Source: Mauremys mutica
Taxonomy: Eukaryota; Chordata; Testudines; Geoemydidae
Assembly (NCBI RefSeq): GCF_020497125.1
Contig: NC_059073.1
Coordinates: forward strand, 12,917,225-12,981,224
Direction of reading: 5' to 3'
Length of the DNA: 64,000 nt
Shown: positions 25,901 through 37,900 of the stretch, one piece after another
Layout of the letters: every line of letters begins with the position of its first letter
How positions within the stretch are numbered: position 1 is the stretch's first letter
Notes under the pieces: generated by a model
Database searches by the model: none
What the model saw: the letters and a program-made list of their open reading frames with translations, nothing else
What the model was told of the DNA's origin: nothing
Made by a program: the position numbers and the translations under genes

Positions 25901-28900
25901 TTGCTATGTGAACGGGGTCACCAGTAAAAAAGTTTGAGAACCACTGGTCAAGAGAGAGAGATTTCATATTATGGAAATACATGAAATGTATTTGAAGGTG
26001 GTTTTATTGCTATGGTCAGTATTAAGGGTCATGAGGAGAATCAGGGCTTGAAAATCCACTCACTGGTGCAAAGTGATAAACTTTCCCAGGTAAATGTTGG
26101 AGAAATTCATGGTTTAGGATCCCACGAATTTCCCCCAACATCTTCAGATTTCATTTTTTATAAAATGTTTCTATCCCTTATCATGGTGTTAACTAGACTC
26201 TGCAAGACACACCAGCTTGGCTGGATGGGTTCATTTCATGGGGCTCAGCAACCTACTGGTTTCCTTGGGAACTTTGCTCCCCTTTACCTCCCAACTCCAT
26301 ATGCCATGAGACACCCCCCGCCCTGCCCCAAAAAGCACTGGAAAAATCCACTGCCCACTCAAGAACCAAAGGGGACATATTTTCCAGACCAACTAATCAT
26401 CAGAGGGGATCAGCTCCCCATCCAACCAGCCACACGGTGCCTGTCAGCTGCCACTGTCAAGTAGGGAAGTCTCCATAAGGTTCTAGGGAAGGGGAACATG
26501 GTTAGTCAAAAGGTACTGGGCATGGGGTAGGGAATGGAAAGGATGAGGGATTTGCTTTGGCGGTGCAGAATGATGGATAGAGTATGAAACTGGTAGATTT
26601 TTGTGTGTGATAGGTGGCGAGTATTATTCAGGGAGTGTCACATGCATTGTTGCTAACTGAGGTGGGATTTTTTTTTCCCGTTAAAATTCTGGCAGCATAT
26701 TATTGTTCCAGTGCTAGCACCCAGGGGATAAAAGGGTCAGTGAAATCTTATCACTTAGAAAGATCAAAGCTGCAATGTGATTGCCTTTAGAACTCTCACT
26801 TTGCTGAACTGATAACCCACAGCTATACACGTGAATAAATCAGAATGGGAATTATCTCAAGGGATTTAGAAAGCCATCTGTGCCTGTTATTAGTCATTGA
26901 GCACTGTATTCTTAGACTGAGGCTGAAAGTGTTTATATTGTTGTGTATGTACTTACATTTCTGAAGTACTCACATGTGCTGCTGGCCAGTACCTGCTAGC
27001 CCCTGGGAAATATGCTCCTTTGCAAAGGGCTATCCATGTTGTTGGTTTTATATAGATCAATATTAAAGTTCCTGATATCCCATAGTGGTAGGTATTGTAG
27101 GAACATACAGTAAAAGACAGACCCTGCATAAAAAAAAATTTTTTTGAGCTAATGTAAGACCAGATAAAATAAAGGAATGTTATAGACAACCAGAAAGAGC
27201 CAGGGGTCGGAGAATAACGGTAACAATTGTAAGTACATGCGTTTAAATAGGCTGGCTGTGTGCACAGCGTCAAGTCAGTTATATTTTTAATAAGATACAT
27301 ATAAATTAAATGGACTCGTTGGAGTCTGTTCTTGAACCTTTTCTGTTGCAAAATTGCCACCTTTAAGTCTGTTACTGAGTGACCAGAGAGGCTGAAGTGT
27401 TCTCCTACTGCTTTTTTAATGTTATGATTCCTGATGTCAGATTTGTGTCCATTTATTCTTTTGCATAGAGACTGTTCAGTTTGGCCAATGTATATGGCAG
27501 AGGGGCATTGCTGGCACATGATGGCATATATCACATTGGTAGATGTGCAGGTGAATAAGCCCCTGATGGCGTGGCTGATGTGATTAGGTGACCAACAGAC
27601 TCCAACGAGAAACTGCTGAACTTGAATCAATATGCAAATTAGACACCATAAATTTAGGCTTGACTAGAGACTGGGAATGGCTGAGCCATTACACACATTG
27701 ATCTATTTCCCCATGTTGAGTATTCTCACACCTTCTTGTCAAACTGTCTGAAATGGGCTATCTGGATTATCACTACAGAAGTTTTTTCCTCTTAATTAAT
27801 TAGCCTCTTAGAGTTGGTAGGACAACTCCCGCCTTTTCATGCTCTCTGTATATGTCTATATATCTCCTTACTATATGTTCCATTCTATGCATCCGATGAA
27901 GTGGGCTGTAGCCCATGAAAACTTATCCTCCAATAAATTTGTTACTGTCAAAGGTGCCACAAGTTCTCCCGTTCTTTTTGCGGATACAGACTAACATGGC
28001 TGCTGCTCTGAAACCTAAGATACTACTGTTATGGGAGTGGCCACAGAAGCACCAACATAGGCAGAAGTGGAGAAGGGAGTAAATATAGAAGGAACTGCAG
28101 AAATATGGATTTGGGCAAAGCCCAAAAGGAAGATAATCTCTAAAGACGATGAAAATTGAAATGTGTTTACAATAGAAGTGAATTGCTCATTAGAGGCTCT
28201 GATCCAAAGCCCATTCAGTCAATGGGAGTCTTTCTTTTGATTTCAGTGGGCACTGAATCCAGCCTATAGAAATAAGATGGGGAGCAAGTATGAGCAATTG
28301 AGCATGTGTGAGAAGTCTAGATTGATGTTGGGACATGTGGAGACTTTCTTTTCCTCAGGCAGTTTTCTATGGTTTCTTTTGAACTGTCTGGAGTACCTGT
28401 GTGACATTATTTCTGTTCTTTATATAGTAGTCAGTCAGACAGCACAGTTGTGTGAACCTGGCATTTAAAGGGCAAAGTTACAGAATATTAAAAACAAGTC
28501 ACAATCAAAAGATAGTGATTTTTCCCTGCCTGTATTTTGAAGCTGAGAAAATAGAAGTACTTAATTCCATCAATTTTCCCTTTCTCCGTATCTATTTAAT
28601 GCCACTGAAAGTTGTATTTTATTCTATCAAGTATATGTAATGATGCTTCTGCCTTTGCTTCAAAAACACAGAATATTTCACCATTATCTGAGAGAATGCT
28701 GCTAGTAGGCACTTTCCTGGAAGAATAAATAAATTCATTGAAACTTAAAAATCATTAAAGTTTGCCCAATCCAGTGTTTTAGTGACTGAGATTTTTTTTG
28801 CTTTGCCTAAGAGCATTTGCAATGTAAATAAAATGAAACTAAGACAATTTCTGAACACTAGCTCCAAATCCGATTGTAACGTAACGCACTTTGGTTACAT

Positions 28901-31900
28901 TCGTTTACTAAGATAGAGCAAGATAATTTTTGTGTTGTTCAGTTTAAAATATAATGAAAAACATTACATGGTTTATGTAAGATACACATTTATATGTATA
29001 TTGGACACCTAGATAACTAGCAAAAAATAATCTTTCATCAGAAAGGACATGTGCTCTTTTGTGGTTAAGGCAATGGGTTGAGATACAAGAGATCTAGGTT
29101 CAGTTGCAAGCTTTGCCATAGACTCCCGGGGTGACCTTGAGCAAGTCACACAATCTCTCTCTGCTTCAGTTTTCCATCCGTAAAATAAGAAGAATACTGC
29201 CTTTCTCCCACCTTTTGTCAGTCTTGTCTATTTAAAATGTAAGGTCTTGCTGAGGCAGGGACTGTGTCTTTCTATGTAGTCGTACAGTGCCTAGCACAAA
29301 GGGGTCTTGGTCTCATCTGGGGCCTTTAAGCACTACCTTAATACAAATAGTAAATGGTCTGTGAAAGCCTTGAGTGAATGCTGACAGTATGACTGTACCA
29401 CAGCTCAGGCTCTTCTTACTGGCTGCCAACAAATGGTGGCTATTTCTAAAGACCGATATTAGGTGTGTTTTTGCAGTATAGCATAGCTTCAATTTTTTTC
29501 AGGAACATTTAGCAAGATATGTCTAACCATGAGTATTCCGGGGCACAGCACTCCCATATTTCCATTCATAAGCAGAGAATAGAGACTGGGTAGTTTTAAA
29601 TGAAAATCACAGAATTTTTGTCCTCCAAAAAGTTTGACCCCAAAACAATTTACAGCCCTACATGACATAACTTTAGTGAAATCCAGTGTTTCATGGTCGG
29701 CATTTATCTAAATAAGAAAAACCCCCACTGTATTCCCATGTAATTTGCACTGGAGTTAGTAGGCATTATGTGCAGTGGAAAATGGACTCCTCCATACACA
29801 TTCCTAGCTGAGGGAGGTAGAAGACAGATCTTCTTTCATTCTCTGTTGGTCTATCCATGACATCAGAGGAATTTCCTAACTGAGCTGACCTTGTGGTCTT
29901 GGGATCAACAGTAGCCATTGTTTCAGGACTGCCTATCTGTTGGTCTTTCCAAATGTTTTTTTGTCTCAGAAGTATAAATACAGTGGATACCTGGGTGTGT
30001 GAGGAAGGGAGTGATAAATTAAGTTAAAAAAAAAAAAGTCTTTTCCCTAAAGCTTTTCATTTGTACCATTTAAAAAGAGCCCTCCATGAACTGTTTTAAC
30101 TCAAATGAAAGGTAAATTTGTTTATTGCTTCTATCAGCAGAAGGGTATTGAAACCAGGCTTCTTTATTAGCTTTCTGTATCTTAACCGCAGTGTTTAAAG
30201 AGCTCCAGTAATTGGCCCCATTTGCAGGCTTGGAGATGGAGCCAAGTACATATAAGCCTTTCTCAAGCAGGAAACAGGAATTAATGCGCAGCATTTCTCA
30301 TCCTGTGGTTGAAATTTTCGCTGTTAGGAAGAAAATACAATAAAAAACGACTTTGCTGCCTCTGGGAGAATTAAAATGCAGGTTTTCCAATGTTGTGTTG
30401 GGGAAATGGTACTATCAATATTTATATAAAGCATTTTTATGTGCTAGCAGAAAATGGGGAGCTGAAAAACAGTTCTTTAGAAGCTACTGATAGTTTCGGT
30501 ATCTGTACTTGCAGGAGCATGTTAGAAGGACTGGGGATGTGAGGAATGCAATGAAATCACAGCTCTATTAGTCAAAGTATAAATTTTTCAATAGTACTTT
30601 CTTGCCTTTAGGATGAATTTAATCCTAGGCTGTTTGAATTTGTAATGCTCTTATAAACAAAATACAAAACCACATTTTTCATTCCTTTAGAAACCTGATG
30701 TGCGGCTCTCCAGAGGCAGCATAGACCGAGAGGACGGGAGCCTCCAGGGCCCGGTAAGTATATATGTGTGGTATCTTTTCATCTATCAACTCTTTCTCTA
30801 GGTCCCTGTAGAACACACTGTACATTGCCCTGATTATGGGAGGCAAGTTAAAGTTTGCTAAATGTTTCCATTATAATTACGTGGGTCTGAAAGTTTCCAG
30901 AGGCTCAGCTTCTGCGGGAATGGCAGCAACAGCAAATTTGTTCACACAGCAGTTTGGGGTTCTTTTTCTTGGTGCTGCTGTTGAAACAGATGCGTGAATG
31001 TTTTAGCAAATACACTCTGATTATTTTACAGTGTACATGTGATGTATAGCCAGGGCTTTTATTTAAAAATAGGGATAGTTTTGCTTAGATTTCTGTCAAC
31101 AGGAAGCAAGATTAAAATAACCTATGCAGATGTTTAAGTAACTGAAGAGCTTTCTCATAAGTAACATAAGTCTTCAGTAATGCAACAACAGCCATCTCTC
31201 TGGGGGTAAATGAGCTAGTAGAAACAAATGGGGCAGATCCAATATTCATTCATTTACTGCCAGACAACAGCTGCAGCTATGATATATTCTCACTCACTGA
31301 CTTAAGTCATGTCTGTTGTTTTTAAAAAAAAATGTCTCAAATAGTTTCACTTCCTTTGTCATCTCTGTACCACAGTCACTGAAAGTCAGGGATTGTGCTG
31401 TGTGTGTGTGTTAATGATTTAATTGGACTGCTTGACTGTAACCTTTCTCTAGTGATTGCCTTCATCAGTGTTTCTCTAAATTCATATTTCTTTAATTCGC
31501 CTTTCTCGTTAGTTTGAGCTGCTGTTGTAAAATGCAAATTGTTACGTACAATAGAACCTCAGAGTTACGAACACCTCAGAAATGGAGGTTATTGGTAACT
31601 GAACAAAATATTATAGGTGTTCTTTCAAAAGTTTACAACTGAACACTGACTTAATACAGGTTTGAAACTTTACTATTGAGAAGAAATATGCTGCTTTTAA
31701 CCATTTTAATTTAAATGAAACAAGCACAGAAACAGTTTCTTTACCTTGTCAAATCTTTTTTTTAACTTTCCCTTTATTTATTTATTTTTAGTTTATATTT
31801 AACACAGTAATGTAATTACTGTACTATTGCTTTTTGGTGTGTATGTGTGTCTCTGCTGCTGCCTGATTGCATACTTCCGGTTCCAAATGAAGTGTTTGGT

Positions 31901-34900
31901 TCGTAACTCTGAGAGTCCACTGTACTCATTCATCACTTAAATATTATAGGAGAGAGGGACTTTGAGACAGATCTGCAAAGGGATTAAGACACCTAACTGC
32001 CACTTCAGGTACCTAAATCCAAAATTTAGCTCCTCAAAACCCCTGCCCAGCTGCTGCCTATCTCTGTAGGCACCTACATTTCTGCTGGTAAAGTGCCCAT
32101 GGTCTGCCACTTGCCATGTGCACAGCAGCCTCAGTTTAGGCACCAGGTCACCTAGCACACACCTAAGCCCCAACGGGAGGCAGCGGGAGAGATGGTTCCT
32201 TGTAACTTTTAGTCTAGTGGTTAGAGCACTCACCCACGATGTGTGGACACCAAAGTTCAGTTCCCCCCACCCCATTTAATAAATTTTGCCTCCCATGGCT
32301 GCTTGATCCCAGGATGTCTGCTTGTATCCTAAATGAGAAATGCACTATATGTTAAACTCACACTACTCAGCCCTGCATTCCCAGATAAGATGAGGTGGGG
32401 AGATTATCTCCATTTTTCAGCAGGGGGAGCTGAAGCACAAAATGATTAAAGCTAAAAGTGTCCACTAATTTTTGGTGCTCAGCTTGAGACGGCTAGAGCT
32501 TGATTTTTCAGAATACACGGAACGCAGCTCCAGTGGGCTTCACTTGCAGTTATGAGCGTTCAGTACTTCTACAAATATGAGGCAGAGACCCAGCATGGAA
32601 ATTTTCAGACCACATGGTTAAAATTTGGCCAAGTTTTAAGCAGCTGGAAACAGGTCTTATAATGGAAAGTGTTAGACAACTTTAAATATAGCTGTCATTG
32701 CCATCTCTGCCTGTAATTTTAATACCATAGAATTCATTTCTGCAAATGTTGCAACCTCTGGTTTTGTTAAGTTGAGCTTTTATAAGGCAGCTGATATAAG
32801 GGCAGACCTGACAAAACTTCTTTTGGATAAATACTGCATTGCTTTTGCTAGTGCTGCTTATCCCATTAGCTTTGCTATTGGAAGGATGATCCATTGGCTG
32901 GGACACTAGCCTGGGACTCTGGAATGCCAGGTTCAATTCCCTGCTTTACCACAGACTTCCTGTGCAACCTTAGGCAAGTCCCTTAATGTCTCTATTCCTC
33001 AGTTCCCATCTCTAAAATGGGGGTAATAGGTCCATACCTCACTGGGGTGATGGGAGTATAAATACTTTAAAGATTCTGAGGTGCTCAGTTACTACAGTAA
33101 TGTGGGCTATGTGAGTACCTCAGAGAGAGAGAGATTTGCAAGCACAGATGTTCTCTAACACACCCCCCAAAATCAAGTTTGATTGCTGAGGTTACACTAG
33201 TAACAGCTAGTTTGGGCAAGTGAATTAATTAGCACTCTCTGCAGTGATTTATACTTGATTCATCCATAGCTAATGGTGAGTTCATGCAAGAACTCATGTG
33301 TCTTTGCACCAGTTTAGGTGAACCCTCAGTTCTCAGAATTAGTTCTTTTTAAAGTGTTGAAACTGCAGCTCCCTTAGATTTGATGCAATTGAGACTTTAA
33401 ATCTCTTTCCAGTCTTTTTACCAGATAGATATGCAGCCTGTTTCAGAATGGTTTTCACTTAATAAATAAATGTCCTGTTGAGATGTTTTATTGCTGTGCT
33501 TAACTGAGAACTGTAGCTATGTCAACATTTTTAATTTGCAAAAGAAACCGCAATCTGCAGAAGCTCTTTCATAAAACATATGAGTGTATTTAGATGATGT
33601 TGTTTTTCAAGAAGGCAACTGCAAGTCTCATACAAAGCATTTGTTCTGTTGTAACTAAACAGATTTCCCTCTGACTTGACAGTAAACTGTGTAAATATAA
33701 TTAGCAAAGCAACTCATTTCAATCCAATATAAAGAATTTCCAAATGAATAAGTAGAGTATCTTTTATTTATTCTGTTTTTACTGTGAAGTTCTAAAATTC
33801 TGTTTAATCTGATTTAAACTATAGCAATAGAAAAGACCCGAGGCATGCAGTCGTCTAATTGTTCTACTGCCATTTTTTCTCTTAGCAGCCACAACTTATT
33901 TAAAAATTATCTTTGGATAGAGAACTAAATATGTGGTAAATGTGCCATCTTATTTGACTAATGCCAGTATCAGCCTTGCAAGGACAAACTATTAGTAATA
34001 CAGATAAAGGCCAATGTGGTTGTGAGCAACACAACACAAGATGAATGGACATTTTTATCCTAAGTAATGTGATCTGAAATTGTAGTTTGAAGCAATATGT
34101 GTCTCGTGATACCTTACAGTGATGAGGGGGGAAGAGGGAGAGAGCAGGGGAAATACTTTTGCAATGTCTGTGGCTGGAAATCTTAAAGAAATTGGATAAC
34201 TCTAATGGCTAAAGTTACAACAACAGATGTTTCAGTTGAGGATCCTGAACACCATAACTGTAATAATTAGAATACTAAACTTAAATTTTCTTTTACAGGC
34301 TGGTAACCAGCACATATATCAGCCTGTGGGTAAACCAGGTAAGCCATAAATTTACTATATAATCAGCATGAACACTCAAGTTCATGATCCTTGATACATT
34401 TCTTCTAATCTCAGAAATTGCATTAGTTGCCACAGTAGTAAATAATAATCTAGGCCAATACTGGATACCTGAGGTTAGGCATCTAAATAATATTTGGCAT
34501 GATTTTCAGAAGGGTTAAGCACCCCAACACTTATTGATTGTTTTGGGAGGTGCTCCGGCTGATTTTATTTAAATGCCGAACTTTTGGCCCCAGAATTTTC
34601 AAATTTGTGGCAGAGATTTTTGAGGCCTTATTAAAAAGTTCATGCTGTTATCTTCATTGTTTCAAGGCTTGAAAAAAGACTGTGGGATCTTTTAGTTTCT
34701 TACTTCCTTTAGCTGAAATAAAGATAGAAGCATAGTTTGGCAGACGGAGTTTTCATAAACGGAAATAGAACAAGCTTATTCAGTGTGCTGAATACCTTCC
34801 CAAAATGTTATAAAGTCAATATAATAAATGAGTCCTTTTGTAAGGTGTGCAAAATATGTTGTTAACTAGATCATGCAGCTCCGCCAAAGAAACCACCTCG

Positions 34901-37900
34901 TCCTGGAGCCCCCAGCCATTTGGGTAGCCTTGCCAGTCTCAACAGCCCTGTGGACAGCTACAATGAAGGAGTGAAGGTACATTGCTCAGTGTCATATGAA
35001 GTATGTTTTAACTAATTGCTCATTATGCACCAAAAAAGAATCATCAACAATTACTAATGTGGGAGCTAATGCTGAAAGTGAAAACAAAACCGAAGCTTGT
35101 AAGTGAATACGTTGTCATGGGACATATTCCCACTGGCTGTTTGCTACTGTGGTTTGCATCTCCCTCCAGTCAGACCTTGTTTGGAACAAGAATTCCTGAA
35201 AACATACTCTCCCTCTCCCAATCCATCCCCATTCACCTGCCATTGTGTTTAGTTGGCGTTTCATTTGCCGTTACTTCCAACTTGAAGAGCAACTGATATG
35301 TGGGGTACAGGAGACCATAATTAGTGGAAAGCAAATAGCATAACCACAATTATTTTTATTTCAACAATGTTATGATTATTTACATAGTGGTTAGGTGTCC
35401 TAGGCACTTCGGTGCATGCCTCTGCACATTAGGATGTGTGGGACACGGGACTTCTTTTCTTGTCCCCCTCTCTGCTGTGATGTTCCAGCATGCTTCTTGC
35501 TGCAATGTCATAGCTCCTCTAGAGCCCTGATAGGGTGTTGTGGGGAAGGGCCCAGTAAATGGTGCATTTAAGTATATTATGTGGTTTTGCAAATATTTTC
35601 TTGTTCACTGTTTCAACTCTGATAGAGATGAAATAGCAGCATGTAAAAGTGTACAGAACTGCTCCATGTACTAAACAATCACTTGATCCCTTCATCCCCC
35701 AAGCGGGATTCCATGGTGACTGTGACACTGCAAAACTCTGCCCAATGGAGTGGATGCCGCAGTTTGGCCTAAAGCGCAAGAAAGCTGCATGTGCTGAGTG
35801 CCCCTTTTCCGGGAGCTGACGTATATGGGATTTGTTTCTTAACATACAGCTCACCTTTAAACATGTCTGTTCACTGCTTTGGGGGATTTGTTTGCCTTGT
35901 AAATTATCAGGAAGTTGAAACTCAAGTGGCCTTTGGGCCTCCTGAGGTGGAAAAGGCTGGAGCTGTTCTCAGTGGGAGCAGTTTTTCAGGGGCAATATAT
36001 GATGCTGCCTGGGAACTCTGGGTCGGTGATATTGTAACAGTGAAACAAACTTTCTGCAGTGCAGTGTTTTATTCTTGGCATCCTTTCCTTTCACCTCTGG
36101 AGTAAAATATGGCACCATGAAAATTTGATTTCTCCTGTTGTAATATTACTGACCCAGAATGCTCAAGCAACAGCGTTCTTTCCCCTGCCTCCACTTTCTC
36201 AGCTGGTGGCATCAAGAGTGGCCACAGAGGTGATTTATTTGTGCTCCAACAATATCCTGAGAGGGAAAAGGTGAAGAAAACATTATAGCACAGCTAAACT
36301 TGCACTGTCCAACATAAGCGGCCAAAAGCCATATAAGTTATGTGCTGCCATAATACAAATAAATAATGATGTAAAGCAAGGACCACTGAAGTGAAGTTTT
36401 ACAAACATGCCTCAAGGGAAAAGAGAAACTCCCTGTCATCCAATCCTAGCCTTCCTGAGTCTGCAATGAAGACCTGGATTCCCTTGCGGGGGTGGACATC
36501 ACTGGTATGGTTAATGTTACCTGTTTTATAGTTTTGAAAAAAAATACGGAAACCCAGTTCATCCCCAGCTGGGAAATACAAAACAAACCATTGAAGCCGT
36601 GCATTTAGCAAAAATGGACTATTTCCACAAGGTCCTTTCTCTCTTTCTCTCTGTTTTTTGTTCTGAGATTATCTGAATGCTTCAGAATCAGCATAAATGA
36701 ACAGAACAGGCCACTTAGAGCTAAACTGTTTATTACAAAATGAGGCCAGTGCTTTTCAAGTTGCCAAACCTCAGAAAATGTAAAAAGCAATAACAGATGT
36801 GTTACTAAATTCAGCTTTTCTGACTAGAATTCCCTTATAAATACTAACGCTTGATGAATGTTAAAAGTATTTGCAGAAAAAATATGCCTATGACACCAGG
36901 GCCAGACAAATAGTATAATGCAAAGGTAATTGGAGACATTAGATTTAATAAAAGATTCACAGACTCTCAGTGGCTAGAGCTAGTGGCTTCTTTTCAGAGG
37001 AAAAATGGCTTTGTGTTAATTTTCTGCATTGAAAGTCTGTTTTTCCTGAGACTGGTTTGTCTTACCTTCTTTCGGGAAGCTTGTATGTGAATACAACCTG
37101 GCTTTGTCAAAGTCTTCCAAGTTAAAAAGATTATTTTCCTGGGATCATTAGTGCATAAAAATATGATAAAGAAATGAGCCTCTTGCAAACTGTGCCGGTT
37201 GAACTTATAAAGTCCTAACTCCCTTTTCCATAATGCCAGAATACAAGTAAAAATGACAAGACTCGAGGCTCTTAATCCCTGGAGCCTGTGGAGAGATATG
37301 CATCAAAAAAAATGTACAGTATACAGTTGCTTGTTCAGGGGAAGTCAGCCAACCATGTGAAGATAACCCTGGCTGTTTAGTTTGTGGTGGAGCAGTGTTG
37401 GTGTTGGCTATAGAAACAGCAAAGAGAAAAAAAATAAGTATCAAGAACTACAGATACCCTTATTCTGTCGTTCCAAGACCCAGCCAAAGGAATCAAATAG
37501 GTTATGTGTAATCAGTCCAAAATGGTCTCTCAGTAGTTTGTAACCACAGTCTTAAACAAGAATCTTCATGAACAAGAGCAGTACAGTTAGATGACTAAAT
37601 ATTTCCTACTATGAGAACTTCAAAAAACAAATCTTCAAGCAAGAATTATGCAACCTCTGCCTGATCTATCAAGCAATGGATTATTAGTCATGTTAAAAAA
37701 TACCAGCATTTCACCTAGTACACTGTTTCCTACTATGAAAAAAACACCTAACTCCATTTACCACTTTTCTATTTGCCAGATTGGTTTGTTCCTGTCGAGC
37801 TTTGCATGTCCTCTTCCCCATTTATTTTGTAAAATGTAAGCATGGGTGCATGGCAAATAACTTCACTTCCTGCGCTGGGGTGCTAAGAAGATTGCTCAGA

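Larger units (their letters stand above)
21671..25946. mobile_element. hAT-like MITE split by a CR1 insertion
   Basis: The left part (21671-21812) starts caggggttctcaaactgg; the right part (25871-25946) ends aagtttgagaaccactg. These are terminal inverted repeats. The flanks gtcaatat (21663-21670) and gtcaagag (25947-25954) match at 6 of 8 bases, a decayed 8-bp duplication. A second copy at 53936-54123 without the CR1 shows the uninterrupted form, with shared text such as tttgcctccagcatttataa. Confidence 0.85.

Noticed and set aside
26012..26464. 150-codon frame in the PTK2 intron
   Set aside because: No conserved motif, no splice sites in a sensible phase; chance frame.
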